Positions 1-9,073 of a stretch of 59,955 nucleotides of DNA are shown one piece after another. The translations under genes were made by a program, and so were the position numbers. Each line of letters starts with the position of its first letter. The first letter of the stretch is position 1. The notes beneath the pieces were generated by a model. It saw only the letters and a program-made list of their open reading frames with translations, had not been told where the DNA came from and did not search any database. The stretch is taken from positions 1 to 59,955 of the forward strand of contig NZ_SMKI01000001.1 in the NCBI RefSeq assembly GCF_004348415.1, in the 5' to 3' direction. The stretch comes from Streptomyces hainanensis. Its GTDB lineage: Bacteria > Actinomycetota > Actinomycetes > Streptomycetales > Streptomycetaceae.

Positions 1-1
1 C

Positions 2-790
2 CACCAACCCGCCGCCACCCCCCGCTGGGACCGCGACGCCGGCCGCTGGGACATCGCCCAGGGCTGGGACATGGTTGTGAGCGGTCTGGAGTTGCTTGGC
101 CTGATCGAGAACGAACCGTACGTGCCGGACCAGTTGCAGTCAGAGGATCCACAAGGTGGAAGCGGGCCGGGAAGCGGCACTGCTCAGCGCACTATCCCCG
201 ACTGCCGGCGGTCCGGAGAAGGTTGGGTCGACTATCAGCCCAGGGACACGGCGCATGGCGGCCGAGCGGTCGGCGTACAGGCCTGCCTTGACGACACCTA
301 CCTCAACACTCACGAAGGTAGTCCGGCCGGAAGGCGGAAACCTCCTGGCTACTATTGGGCGCAGAACGAGGCGAGATCCAACAATCTTGTCCCCCAGCAG
401 TCCATAAATAACTGCCATCTCTTGGGGGACCAACTCAGCGGAAGTGGCAAAAATCTGGACAATCTCGCCACGTGCTCGCGGCAGGCGAATGCGGCGGTTC
501 GGGGCGATGGGAGGATCGGCGATTATATGGCGAGCATCGAGACGCGGGTCAGAAGTGCAGTTGAATCGGGGCAGATTGTTCAATACACCGTGACGCCTCA
601 GTATCTTGGGCCAAGAACGGTTCCTGTGTCGTTCGAGATCTCGGCGCTCGGGAGTTGGCCAGGTGGGGCTCCGGGGGTCAGGATTCATGAAGCCGTGCCA
701 AATTCCATCTACTACCCTGGCGTTGGATGGCGAAATCTAGGACTCCGTGATGTCAACGGGAGTCCGGTGCCCGTTGGTGCGATGCGGTGA
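2..790 (+). CDS. C-terminal part of a polymorphic toxin, DNA/RNA non-specific endonuclease domain
   Basis: The reading frame is open from the window edge, so the N-terminus lies outside. The last ~180 residues resemble the Endonuclea_NS_2-type nuclease found at the C-terminus of secreted polymorphic toxins: an early ATGVxA-like strand (GRAVGVQACL), a PPGY turn, and the core NNCHLLGDQLSGSGKNLDNL, whose His is the expected catalytic base and whose downstream Asn residues would help bind metal. A TRVRSAVESGQIVQYTVTP segment matches the conserved beta strand that follows in the family. The residues before it (RWDRDAGRWDIAQGWD) look like linker from a large secreted carrier. Two SUKH immunity genes directly downstream support a toxin role. 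Domain assignment is by motif recognition; the delivery system cannot be judged from this fragment. Confidence 0.7.
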   Translation, partial: HQPAATPRWDRDAGRWDIAQGWDMVVSGLELLGLIENEPYVPDQLQSEDPQGGSGPGSGTAQRTIPDCRRSGEGWVDYQPRDTAHGGRAVGVQACLDDTYLNTHEGSPAGRRKPPGYYWAQNEARSNNLVPQQSINNCHLLGDQLSGSGKNLDNLATCSRQANAAVRGDGRIGDYMASIETRVRSAVESGQIVQYTVTPQYLGPRTVPVSFEISALGSWPGGAPGVRIHEAVPNSIYYPGVGWRNLGLRDVNGSPVPVGAMR

Positions 791-814
791 ACCTGCGATA
801 GGAGCGAGTGATCG

Positions 815-1393
815 ATGTCGGCAATCGAAGATCTGTCGCGCATTATGCCGCCGCATGACGGTGCTGGTGATGAGATCGACTGGGATCGAGCAGAGCGAAC
901 TTGGGGTGTCGCCTTCCCGGCCGATTATCGAGAGTTTGTGGGTGCCTATGGCGAGGGGGTCATCGAAGATTTTCTCGCGCTCTTGATCCCCTATTCTTCA
1001 CGATTCAACCACGATCACTATGGTATGGCGTACGAAACGGGAAACGCTCGCGAGGCGTGGAGGGCCACCCGTGCCGGTGAGGAGCCTCAGGGTGTCGAGA
1101 GGTCTTCGCTCATTGCGTGGGGCGTTGACAGTGGTGCAGACATTCTCTGCTGGGGTGCTGTGTCTCCTGATCCGAACGAGTGGCCCGTTGTCGTATACAG
1201 GCGTCAGGGGCGGGACCCGTGGAGGGTTTATCGGTGCGGTATGGTCGAATTTCTATTGAAAACGATCCGAGGTGACCTGGAGGGGTGCCCGCTGAGCGGC
1301 GATGATATTTGGGAGTGTGACAACCCGCGTTTCCTTCACTGGCGCGAGGAGGCGAGAATTGTGGAAGCCGGAGAGATCCCCTGGCTGTATTGA
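815..1393 (+). CDS. SUKH (SMI1/KNR4) family immunity protein
   Basis: This 192-residue protein has the SUKH signature near its N-terminus: an acidic helix (IDWDRAERTWGVAFPADYREF) followed by the V-x-A-Y-G-x-G turn (FVGAYGEGVIEDFLALL). SUKH proteins bind and neutralise the nuclease toxin encoded beside them. It starts 24 bases after the toxin stop, behind an AGGAG at about 799-803. Base composition is clearly lower in G+C than the rest of the window, as in the following gene, which fits recent acquisition of the toxin-immunity unit. Which of the two tandem SUKH proteins protects against the adjacent nuclease is not known. Confidence 0.75.
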   Translation: MSAIEDLSRIMPPHDGAGDEIDWDRAERTWGVAFPADYREFVGAYGEGVIEDFLALLIPYSSRFNHDHYGMAYETGNAREAWRATRAGEEPQGVERSSLIAWGVDSGADILCWGAVSPDPNEWPVVVYRRQGRDPWRVYRCGMVEFLLKTIRGDLEGCPLSGDDIWECDNPRFLHWREEARIVEAGEIPWLY

Positions 1394-1418
1394 TCGCGGC
1401 GATGGGCGGCGCTGAGTG

Positions 1419-1964
1419 ATGGATCTGAGCGTATTTGTGAGGCTTATTGGGGCGCCGCTCTATGTCGATCGCTCACTCCGGGAGGACTGGAGCGAATATG
1501 AGGAAATCGTTGGGTGTGTGCTGCCCTCGGATTACAAACGGTTTATGTCGGCATATGGGCCCGGCTGTATTGGTGACACGCTGCTGCTATTTCATCCGAA
1601 AGTGAATCGCGGCGATAGCGACCTCAACTTGTTCGATGAGCTGGAGGGGGTTGCTGGCACCTATGCTGAACTTCGACGTCAGGGAAACTTTGCACATCCC
1701 TTTCCGGTGTACCCCGAGAGGGGGGGTTGCCTTCCAGTGGGGCGCACTTCGGGCGGGAATCAACTATTCTTGCATCCGTCCACTTCAGAAAGTGATAACT
1801 GGGGCATTGTTCTCGATCTGGGTGAATGGGTGCACTACCCTTGGGGCTTCGCTTATTTCCTTCACCAGGCGTTGAGTGGGTGCTTGGACGTACCGTTCTT
1901 GGCGGAGCAGGAGTTGTCCTTTGAGCCTGTGGGAGTCCTGCTGCCGCAAAGCCGCAGTCGATAG
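1419..1964 (+). CDS. second SUKH (SMI1/KNR4) family immunity protein
   Basis: A 181-residue paralogue of the preceding gene. It shows the same SUKH pattern (WSEYEEIVGCVLPSDYKRFMSAYGPGCIGDTLLLF) and a similar layout, with a Trp-rich C-terminal half. A GTG three bases upstream is an alternative start; neither has a strong ribosome binding site, so translation may depend on the upstream gene 25 bases away. Tandem immunity genes with divergent sequences behind one toxin are common where the C-terminal toxin domain is exchanged by recombination: one copy may be immunity for a toxin tip that is now lost. Confidence 0.72.
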   Translation: MDLSVFVRLIGAPLYVDRSLREDWSEYEEIVGCVLPSDYKRFMSAYGPGCIGDTLLLFHPKVNRGDSDLNLFDELEGVAGTYAELRRQGNFAHPFPVYPERGGCLPVGRTSGGNQLFLHPSTSESDNWGIVLDLGEWVHYPWGFAYFLHQALSGCLDVPFLAEQELSFEPVGVLLPQSRSR

Positions 1965-2120
1965 GGCCGGTTGGTGATCCGGTGGAGCGTCGGCGACAGG
2001 GTCAACGCCAGCCCCGTTTTGGTGCGCCGTAGACTTCGCCAGCGCGGGCTTGACGCAAGATCTGAGTGGGAGTCTCCACGGCTTGGCGGTCACGGTTGTT
2101 TGACCGGCTTTTGCCCGCAG

Positions 2121-2207
2121 ATGAACACATCCACACAGATCGGACCCACCGGAGAGAAGCTGCTGCCGCTGCAGGTGGTGAAATGGGGTGCTGACCAGGG
2201 GAAATAG
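2121..2207 (+). repeat. repeated 28-codon frame, copy A, beside the trailer end of CRISPR array 1
   Basis: An 87-base ATG-to-TAG frame whose product begins MNTSTQIGPTGEKLL and ends QGK. It recurs with the same length and stop at 40199-40285 and 52582-52668. Most differences between copies A and C are at third codon positions and silent, the pattern expected of selected protein sequence. Copies A and B share about 200 further bases on their right side, up to the degenerate first CRISPR repeat; the motif TTTTGCCCGCAG precedes the ATG in copies A and C. There is no clear ribosome binding site. The 1965-2120 stretch before it holds nothing recognisable. It could be the C-terminal tail of a displaced gene or a small protein; function unknown. 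Confidence 0.55.
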
Positions 2208-2407
2208 ACCTGGAGGCCGCGGTTGGTGAGTGTGATGGACGTCACGCTGCTGGTTGGGCGGCGCGTCCGCTGAACGGGTGACGGTGGCGCCCCGCCTCGT
2301 AGGGGGCACCATCGCGGCGTGGGGAAGCGGGTCGGATCAGTGCTCCCCACTGCGGAATATGCTCGGGACGTTCTTTGGGCCTTGCTTCTTGGATCGCCGT
2401 GGCTTGC

Positions 2408-3570
2408 ACCTCGAACCCACCTCGGTTGATGGCGGGCCTGGCCCGCCGGCGTAGCGGTCCTGGCCGGATACCTATTGTGAACCTGCCTGGGTTGATGACG
2501 GACGCAGTATCGCGACCGGCATCATGCAGCGCCGGATCGCGTTGCGAACCCTCCGGGGTTGATGACGGACCCCGGATTGGCGGTGCGTAGCGTCTCCTCG
2601 GCGAACGGGTGTTGCGAACCCTCCGGGGTTGATGACGGACACGGCGCCAACACCCCCAAGGAGACCAGCTCATGACGTTGCGAACCCTCCGGGGTTGATG
2701 ACGGACCCACGGTGTTCTGGTCGCGGGCGCCGTCGAGGTGCAGTTGCGAACCCTCCGGGGTTGATGACGGACAGCGGCCGGCCGCCGAGTACGTCGCGGC
2801 GGCGCTGGGTTGCGAACCCTCCGAGGTTGATGACGGACTCCTCATCGAGGGCCCGCTGGCCCTGCCGCCCGGGTTGCGAACCCTCCGGGGTTGATGACGG
2901 ACCGGAGAGGCGGCGGGGCGGCGACGAGCTCGAGGTCGTGTTGCGAACCCTCCGGGGTTGATGACGGACCCGCTCCTTGGGGCTCAGCCGGAGTTCGTCC
3001 TCCGCCTGTTGCGAACCCTCCGGGGTTGATGACGGACCGAGGATCCGGACCGGACGATGTGTGAGTGGTGCGGGTTGCGAACCCTCCGGGGTTGATGACG
3101 GACTTGCGGATCAGGTGCAGGTCAAGGGCGAGCAGTACCAGTTGCGAACCCTCCGGGGTTGATGACGGACACAGACCCGCCCGCCCGTCGGCTCCGTCGA
3201 CCAACCGACGTTGCGAACCCTCCGGGGTTGATGACGGACCTCCACGCGCGCCCTGCGGGCCTTGCCCCGCACGTGTTGCGAACCCTCCGGGGTTGATGAC
3301 GGACTTTCACCGCCGGTTCGAGACCGGCGGGTCAAGCAACTGTTGCGAACTCTCCGGGGTTGATGACGGACCGTCTGGTTCGAGAGCGACCACCCGGCCA
3401 GGACCGCGTTGCGAACCCTCCGGGGTTGATGACGGACACGCCAAGGCCGTGGCCCGCGCGATGGCAGCGCTCGAGTTGCGAACCCTCCGGGGTTGATGAC
3501 GGACGTCGGCGGCGAGGACGACCCCGGGGAAGCTGCCCGCGTTGCGAACCCTCCGGGGTTGATGACGGAC
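2408..3570 (-). CRISPR. CRISPR array 1 (18 repeats, 17 spacers)
   Basis: Repeats of 30 bases, written on the plus strand, start GTTGCGAACC and end TTGATGACGGAC, with the core CTCCGGGG. Repeat starts are 2408, 2474, 2541, 2611, 2677, 2743, 2809, 2873, 2940, 3008, 3074, 3141, 3210, 3275, 3342, 3408, 3475 and 3541, giving spacers of 34-40 bases. The first two repeats are degenerate and carry a CACCTCGG or TGCCTGGG core like arrays 2 and 3. Decay at the left end and the shared leader at the right end show that transcription runs leftward. On that strand the repeat has an AACCC/GGGTT hairpin followed by TTCGCAAC, the likely crRNA 5-prime handle left by Cas6. Confidence 0.98.
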
Positions 3571-3668
3571 CCGACGGTAAAGGTGCTGGTCAGAGTACTG
3601 GCGGGGATCGCTGTGACGCGGCTTTCTGCAGCGACTCGACGGTAGTGCATCGTTGCAGGTCAGAGCGG
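3571..3668 (-). promoter_or_regulatory. CRISPR leader of array 1
   Basis: Starts with CCGACGGTAAAG directly after the last repeat. A second block beginning CTGCAGCGACTCGACGG lies 55 bases from the repeat edge and continues through GTAGTGCATC and GCAGGTCAGAGCGG. The same two blocks, with the same 55-base offset, flank all four arrays. This is where the array promoter and the signals for spacer insertion by Cas1-Cas2 are expected. Confidence 0.8.
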
Positions 3669-3718
3669 GTGGGCCCGGTGGCCAGGTGCGGGCACACGAG
3701 CCATTGGAATGGGACGGT

Positions 3719-4288
3719 TCAGGCGTCTCCGTCGGCCCGAAGGGCTTCGTCTTCCAACTCCTCCCACCGGTCGTCGTCGGCGTCGAGCATGCCGGCCTCG
3801 TCGTTGACGAAGAAGATGCCCTCGCCGTAGCAGCGGTTGAAGACGCTCAGCATCTGTTCGATGCTCTGGTAGGCGAGGCGCGGTGGGTAGCCGGTCATCA
3901 CGGAGAAGACGCGTGAGTGAGTTCCTTCAGGGGCAGGGACCGCGGCGTAGAGGTCGCCGCCGCCGGTGGCCAGGAGAGGGAACCAGGTCTTCTCCGGTAG
4001 GGGCGGGGAGTCGCCGAAGTCCGCGCGGATCGCTGCGGCTTCCTGGAGGGACAGCGGCTCGTAGCCGGGGATGAAGGCGGCGTCGTCCTGGGTTTGGTCC
4101 GGGGTGTGGGTCACGCCGTTGCACAGGGTGAACCACGTGGTGACGTCGGCAGGGACTTCGCCGCTGAAGGCGTCGGCCACCTCCGTTGGGGCCGCTCCGG
4201 GGGCACGGTGCCGGATGATCGGGCGGTCGAGTCTTTCCAGGTGGGCCCAGATCTCCCGCATCAGTGTTTCGACCGTGGGTCCGCTCAC
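3719..4288 (-). CDS. SUKH-family immunity protein of the Rhs toxin
   Basis: A 189-residue protein starting at GTG four bases after the Rhs stop, so the two are translationally linked. A SUKH-like core is visible (EVPADVTTWFTLCNGV, then FIPGYEPLSLQEAAAIRADF, the usual 'what is displayed/what is the surface residue' layout of SMI1/KNR4 proteins), with an acidic C-terminus (DADDDRWEELEDE) suited to binding a basic nuclease. In the family such a protein blocks the nuclease made by the upstream gene. Identification of the cognate pair rests on adjacency. Confidence 0.75.
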   Translation of the reverse strand: MSGPTVETLMREIWAHLERLDRPIIRHRAPGAAPTEVADAFSGEVPADVTTWFTLCNGVTHTPDQTQDDAAFIPGYEPLSLQEAAAIRADFGDSPPLPEKTWFPLLATGGGDLYAAVPAPEGTHSRVFSVMTGYPPRLAYQSIEQMLSVFNRCYGEGIFFVNDEAGMLDADDDRWEELEDEALRADGDA

Positions 4289-4292
4289 GACG

Positions 4293-7200
4293 TCACCTCA
4301 CCCTCACGAGGTACCGGTCTCCGTCCGCGAGGCCGGCGTTCTCGTAGAACTGTCCAAGCGCGTTTCCGTGGCTGGAGTTTACCGAGTGTGGGCTGAGAGT
4401 GAGGGTCGCGCCGGCGCCGCCCTCGTAGGTGCTGGCGAATGGGTACTCCTCCCAGGTGCCGTCCGAGGCGAACCTTCGGGGACGGGGGCGTCCGGCCTGG
4501 GCCTGTCGTCTGACCGACCGTGCTTGCCGCTCGGTCAGTTGGCGATAGGTCACCAGGGCCGGTGCCCCGTTCTCCGTGGCGCGGAGGAAGTTGCTGGCCT
4601 GTGGTCCCCATCGGGTCGAGTCGATGACGTGGACGGGAAGTGATTCGGCGACGCCGGCGGAGTTGACCGCGAACTCCCGTGGGACGTGAGCGGCGAGGCC
4701 GAAGGGGTCGCACCACAGCAGGGGGTTGTGCGGGTACGTCCACGGGTTCGGGGCTGGCAGCAGGCCCAGGGGGTCCTGAGTGACGTACCGCCCGGTGGTC
4801 GGGTCGTAGTGGCGGAAGTAGTTGTAGTGCCAGCCGGTCTCGTCATCGATGTACTGGCCCGGAAAGCCGAGGGGGGCCGGTACGGCGTCGTCGTCGGGGC
4901 CTGCTCGGAGGCCCCACAGGCTGGTGCCCGCCGTCCAGGCCGCCGTGCCCCGCTCGTCGACGAGTTCGACGGGGCTGCCGACGAGGTCGGTGACGATCGC
5001 GAAGAAGCGTCGGTCGATCTCGTCCTGGCCGGAAACATGGTGGGACTGGGTGAGGGGTTGGGCCTCGTGGTGGTTCCAGGTGATCGTGGCACCGGCAGTG
5101 GTCTGCTCGACCAGCTCACCGTCGTGCCACGTGAACCACACCTCGTCAAGGATCGTGCCGTCCTCGGGGCGGACCTGGCGCTTGGCCACGCGGCGGCCGA
5201 AGGGGTCGTAGAGGTAGCGCCAGACGCTGCCGTCAGGGGTGGTGGTCTCGGTGAGCTGGTTCCGTGCGTTCCAGGCGTAGCGCCAGGTGTCGGGCTTGCG
5301 GGAGAGGCGGGTCACCTGGCGGCGCGTCGGTCGGCCGGCGGCGTCATGGGAGTAGCGGGTGCCGCCGGCGCGGGTCAACAGGGTCCCGGCGTAGTCGCGT
5401 TCGCCCTCGGCCGGGGTCCCCGTCGCGGTCCAGCGCGCGCTGGTCTGGTTGCCGGCGAGGTCGTAGGCGTAGGTCTCGTGCCGGCCGGAGGAGTGGGTGA
5501 CGGCGGTCGGCCGGCCGACGGGATCGAGGGCGAAGGTGCTGGTGGTACCGGTCCGGTGGTCGGTGACGGCGGTCGGGTAGTGGTCCTGGCGGTAGGCATA
5601 GCTGCGCCCGCTCAGGACTCGTCCCGTGGGGTCGGAGAGGGCGTGCTGCTCGAGTGCGCCGGCTCCGTTCCACTGGTGGGTGAGGGTGAGGTGTTCGCCG
5701 ATGTGGCGGGCGATCTCGCGCCCGGTGGGGTCGTGGTCGAAGGTGATGGTGCGGCCGTCGGTGCTGAGGGTCGCGGGCCGGCCGTTGGGGGCGTGGGTCC
5801 AGGTGCTGGTGTGACCGGCCGGGGTGCGGCGGGCGAGGAGCTGCCCCTCGGAGTCATGGGTGAGGGTCAGGGTGCGTCCGTTGACGGTTTCGCTGACGAG
5901 GTTGCCGAGGGTGTCGTGGACGCGGCTCAGCTCGACGCCCGGCGAGGTCGCGGAGACGACGCGGCCCATCGGGTCGTGGACGTAGGCGCAGGTGTCGCCG
6001 TCGGAGGTGGTCGTGGCGGTGAGCCGGCCGAGCGGATCGTAGGAGCACGACACGGTCTCGCCGGCGGGGCCGGTGAGTTCGGTGAGCTGGCCGACGGCGT
6101 TGCGTCGGTAGGTGGTCTCGCGGCCGTCGAAGTCCGTCTCGGAGGCGAGACGGCCGGTGGCGTCGAAGGTGTAGGTCCAGGTGGCGCCGAGGGCGTTGGT
6201 GACCTGGACGAGGTTGAGTTCCGTGTCCCGTGTGAGGCGGTGCGTGGCGCCGTCGGGCGTCGTGTAGGAGGTGAGCAGGTCGAACGGGCCGTAGGTGTGG
6301 CTGGTCTCGGCGCCCCTGGCGTCGGTGTGGGTGAGGAGGTTGTCCTCGCCGTCCCAGGTGAAGACGTCGGCGGCTCCGGTGGGGTCGGTGCGGCGCAGCA
6401 GCCTGCCCTCGACCGACCAGGTGAACGTCGTCTCCGCGCCGTTGGGGTCGGTCAGGCGTGAGGGACGTCCGAAGGAGTCGCGGACGACGGCGGTGCCGCC
6501 ACCGAGGGGGTCGGTGACCTCCAACGGCAGCCCGGCGGCGTCGCAGCGCACGTGGGCGGTGTGGCCAAGGGTGTTGGTGACGGAGGTGATGCCGCCGTGC
6601 GCGTCGTAGGTGAAGTGGGTGCGCCGGCCGGCCGGGTCCAGGATGGCGACGACGTTTCCGCGGGCGTCGTACGCGCGGCTCCAGGTGCCGCCGTCCGGGT
6701 GGACGACGGTGCTGGGCAGTCCGAACTCGTTGTACTCGGTGCGCTGGCTGCTGCCGTCGGGGCGGATGACGGCGACGAGGTTGTCCTGCGGGTCGTAGTC
6801 GTAGCGGGTGGTGTGGCCGAGCGGGTCGGTGACGGAGAGCAGGTCGTGGTACTCGGTCCACTCCTTCCGCGTGACGTGTCCCAACGCGTCTGTCTCAGCG
6901 ACCAGTTGGAAGAAGTCGTTGTACTCGTAGGTCGTCGGGTGCCCGAGGCTGTTGGTGGCGGTGGTGCGCTGGAGCTCGGGCTCGTAGTGGTAGCGGTAGG
7001 CGAGGACGCCGTCTGTGCCCGTGGTGAACACGCACCGGCCGCCCTCGTCGTACTCGTACCGGTACCAGGTGCCGTTGCGGTCCTCCCAGCGGGTGATCCG
7101 GCGCTCGTGGTCGTACTCGTAACGCAGCGGCAGGCCAGAGGAGTTGTAGACGCCGGCGAGGTTGCCCGCCGTGTCGTACGCGAAGGCGCGCAGGAGCGGC

Positions 7201-8771
7201 CGGTCGGGATCGTTGAGCAGGGTGAGGGCGGTGACGCGGCCTTCGCGGACCGCGACGCCGATCCGGTAGCCGCCGGAGTGGGCCACCTCGGTCGGGGCAC
7301 CGTGCTCGTCGTAGACGAAGGTGATCCGGTTGTCGTTGCGATCGGTGATCGCGGTGATCGGCAGTTCGGTGCCCGGCCGGCCGGGGACAGGGGCGAAGTG
7401 GAGTGTCAGGCCCGTGTCTCGTTGGCGGATGGTGAGTTCACCGGCGTGGCGACCGTCCCAGGACAGGCCCCAGCGCGGTCCCTCGACCGGCATCACCGGC
7501 CGGTCGGGCTCCTTGCGCGGCACCGGGTAGTGGAGGCACATCCCGTCGTCGGCGTAGTAGTCCACGCCGTAGTCGTCGAGCACGAGCCGCTGGTCGAGGG
7601 TGGAGGCCCAGGACGGGCCGAACCAGCGGCCGGCACGGTGGGTGCTGAGGTGTTCCCTGGCGAGGGCCAGTGGGAGGACGCCGGGGAGCTCGACGTCGGT
7701 CTCGCGCAGGGTCATCTCGCCGGTGATGACGTCGATCGGGTCGCCGATCAGGACCCGGCCGATGCCGCGGATGCCCTGCTGGCGGAACATCGGGCCGAGA
7801 TTCCTGAAGTTGGCGGCGTACCGCCTGATGCCGGTGGCCAGGCCCGCGGCGGTGGTGAGGCCCTTCAGCCCCGGGATGCAGTCGAGGGCGGCGAACGCGA
7901 CGTCCCACAGGGTCGCCTCGCCGTTGGCGTAGCGATAGAGGGTGTCGGCGAGGACGACCAGGGCGGCGGCGACGACGACCCAGGCCAGGGGGCCACCGAT
8001 GATCAGGACGACGATGCCGAGGACGGCGACGACGACCTTGCATACCTCGACGATGGTGTCCCAGTTCTCGGACACCCAGTGGACCGCGTCCTCCCACCAA
8101 CTCCGGTTCTGAATACCGGCGTCGGACGCTTCGTCGATGTCGCGGGCGGCCTGACCCGCGGCCTCCTCCCGCATCTCGCGGGCCTGCTCGGCCAACTCCC
8201 GCGCGGCGGACAGCCGCTGTTCGGCGTCGTCCACCCGGGCCTGTGCCGCCGAGGCGGCCTCGCCGGCGGCGTTCGCGTCGCGGGTGGCCGCCCGCACCTC
8301 GGCCTCGGACGGCGGTTCGACCTCGTCGTGTTCGCCCTCGCGCTCCAGGCGCTCGGCCTCCTCGCCGGCCCGGGACACCCAGTCCTGGGCGTCGGACAGC
8401 GCACCTTGCGCGGAGCCGAGGTCGGCCTGCGCGGCGATGGCCCGGTCGAGGGCCCGATCCGCCATGCCCTGGGCCGTCTCGAGCTTGGGCCAGTACGTCT
8501 GGAGTGCCTGCGCGCATAACGCGTACGATGTCTCCAGCTTCTCCAGATTGCCGGGGACGCCATCGAACTCGCTGCGGAAGGCATCTGCCGACAACCCCGC
8601 CCAGTCCTGCACGGCACGGTCGCTGGCCATCCCCCGAACCCGACCGAGCGCCTCACCGACATCGTCGGCGAAGGTCTGTAAGTCGTCGGCCAGGGACCTG
8701 ACCTCTTCGGGATCCCCTGGCGTCGGATCGGAGTCCATGCCTACGGGACTCCAGTCAGTCGGTCGCATCAT
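4293..8771 (-). CDS. Rhs/YD-repeat polymorphic toxin with NucA/NucB-type nuclease tip
   Basis: A 1,492-residue protein. Residues ~1-220 form a WXG100-like, Ala-rich coiled-coil segment; ~240-275 are two hydrophobic membrane segments; ~340-410 match the DUF6531 entry domain (GDPIDVITGEMTLRETDV); ~480-1250 hold many YD repeats of the Y-D-x-x-G-R type that build the Rhs cocoon. The Rhs core ends near residue 1327 with YDPTTGRYVTQDPLGLL and DPFGLA. The last ~130 residues are the variable toxin: EEYPFASTYEGG (~1440) and SVNSSHGNALGQFY (~1463) match the NucA/NucB deoxyribonuclease core, whose acidic residue and His/Asn coordinate metal. The WXG-like N-terminus suggests type VII-like export. The immunity gene follows directly. 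Start at the double ATG behind a G-rich ribosome binding site. Confidence 0.9.
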   Translation of the reverse strand: MMRPTDWSPVGMDSDPTPGDPEEVRSLADDLQTFADDVGEALGRVRGMASDRAVQDWAGLSADAFRSEFDGVPGNLEKLETSYALCAQALQTYWPKLETAQGMADRALDRAIAAQADLGSAQGALSDAQDWVSRAGEEAERLEREGEHDEVEPPSEAEVRAATRDANAAGEAASAAQARVDDAEQRLSAARELAEQAREMREEAAGQAARDIDEASDAGIQNRSWWEDAVHWVSENWDTIVEVCKVVVAVLGIVVLIIGGPLAWVVVAAALVVLADTLYRYANGEATLWDVAFAALDCIPGLKGLTTAAGLATGIRRYAANFRNLGPMFRQQGIRGIGRVLIGDPIDVITGEMTLRETDVELPGVLPLALAREHLSTHRAGRWFGPSWASTLDQRLVLDDYGVDYYADDGMCLHYPVPRKEPDRPVMPVEGPRWGLSWDGRHAGELTIRQRDTGLTLHFAPVPGRPGTELPITAITDRNDNRITFVYDEHGAPTEVAHSGGYRIGVAVREGRVTALTLLNDPDRPLLRAFAYDTAGNLAGVYNSSGLPLRYEYDHERRITRWEDRNGTWYRYEYDEGGRCVFTTGTDGVLAYRYHYEPELQRTTATNSLGHPTTYEYNDFFQLVAETDALGHVTRKEWTEYHDLLSVTDPLGHTTRYDYDPQDNLVAVIRPDGSSQRTEYNEFGLPSTVVHPDGGTWSRAYDARGNVVAILDPAGRRTHFTYDAHGGITSVTNTLGHTAHVRCDAAGLPLEVTDPLGGGTAVVRDSFGRPSRLTDPNGAETTFTWSVEGRLLRRTDPTGAADVFTWDGEDNLLTHTDARGAETSHTYGPFDLLTSYTTPDGATHRLTRDTELNLVQVTNALGATWTYTFDATGRLASETDFDGRETTYRRNAVGQLTELTGPAGETVSCSYDPLGRLTATTTSDGDTCAYVHDPMGRVVSATSPGVELSRVHDTLGNLVSETVNGRTLTLTHDSEGQLLARRTPAGHTSTWTHAPNGRPATLSTDGRTITFDHDPTGREIARHIGEHLTLTHQWNGAGALEQHALSDPTGRVLSGRSYAYRQDHYPTAVTDHRTGTTSTFALDPVGRPTAVTHSSGRHETYAYDLAGNQTSARWTATGTPAEGERDYAGTLLTRAGGTRYSHDAAGRPTRRQVTRLSRKPDTWRYAWNARNQLTETTTPDGSVWRYLYDPFGRRVAKRQVRPEDGTILDEVWFTWHDGELVEQTTAGATITWNHHEAQPLTQSHHVSGQDEIDRRFFAIVTDLVGSPVELVDERGTAAWTAGTSLWGLRAGPDDDAVPAPLGFPGQYIDDETGWHYNYFRHYDPTTGRYVTQDPLGLLPAPNPWTYPHNPLLWCDPFGLAAHVPREFAVNSAGVAESLPVHVIDSTRWGPQASNFLRATENGAPALVTYRQLTERQARSVRRQAQAGRPRPRRFASDGTWEEYPFASTYEGGAGATLTLSPHSVNSSHGNALGQFYENAGLADGDRYLVRVR

Positions 8772-9043
8772 CTCGTTCGCCCCCCCCGGGCTTCCGCAGT
8801 GACGATCAGATCGTGCTGACTACGCGTCATTGACCATAGATGGGCCGGTTTTGCAGTTCAACAGTCGTGAAGATCGAAATTCCCGCGTTGTCCGACCGGT
8901 GGGCATGGATTCTGCGACGCGCCTGCTCGCCGGTTGTCGGACTGGCGTCCTCCCGCAGGCGGCTCAGCCACCATGTGATGAGTGCGGCTTCTAGCGGCTG
9001 CCGCTTGCGTGGGGACTGACGGGGCTGCTTGCGGGGGGCGTGG

Positions 9044-9073
9044 GCTTTTGCGCCCCCTGGGTTGATGACGGAC
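9044..9073 (+). repeat. solitary CRISPR repeat remnant
   Basis: Positions 9056-9073 read CCTGGGTTGATGACGGAC, identical to the 3-prime 18 bases of the array 2/3 repeat on the plus strand; a TTGCG just to the left may be the rest of the repeat with a small internal deletion. There is no second repeat at the expected ~66-base spacing on either side and no leader. The right edge of the repeat is also the point where the CHAT-like reading frame begins, so this is a rearrangement scar rather than an array. The 8772-9043 stretch on its left holds no convincing gene. Confidence 0.8.

Noticed and set aside
2242-3830. Many open frames across array 1 (and likewise arrays 2-4) encoding EPSGVDDG or PSSTPEGSQ repeats
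   Set aside because: Translations of CRISPR repeats, not genes.
4686-8519. Long plus-strand open frames (591 and 655 codons) opposite the Rhs gene
   Set aside because: They mirror the codon bias of the minus-strand Rhs gene, are Gly/Val/Arg-rich and lack any family motif.
8867-9019. 50-codon frame from GTG ahead of the solitary repeat
   Set aside because: No ribosome binding site, no family match, short.
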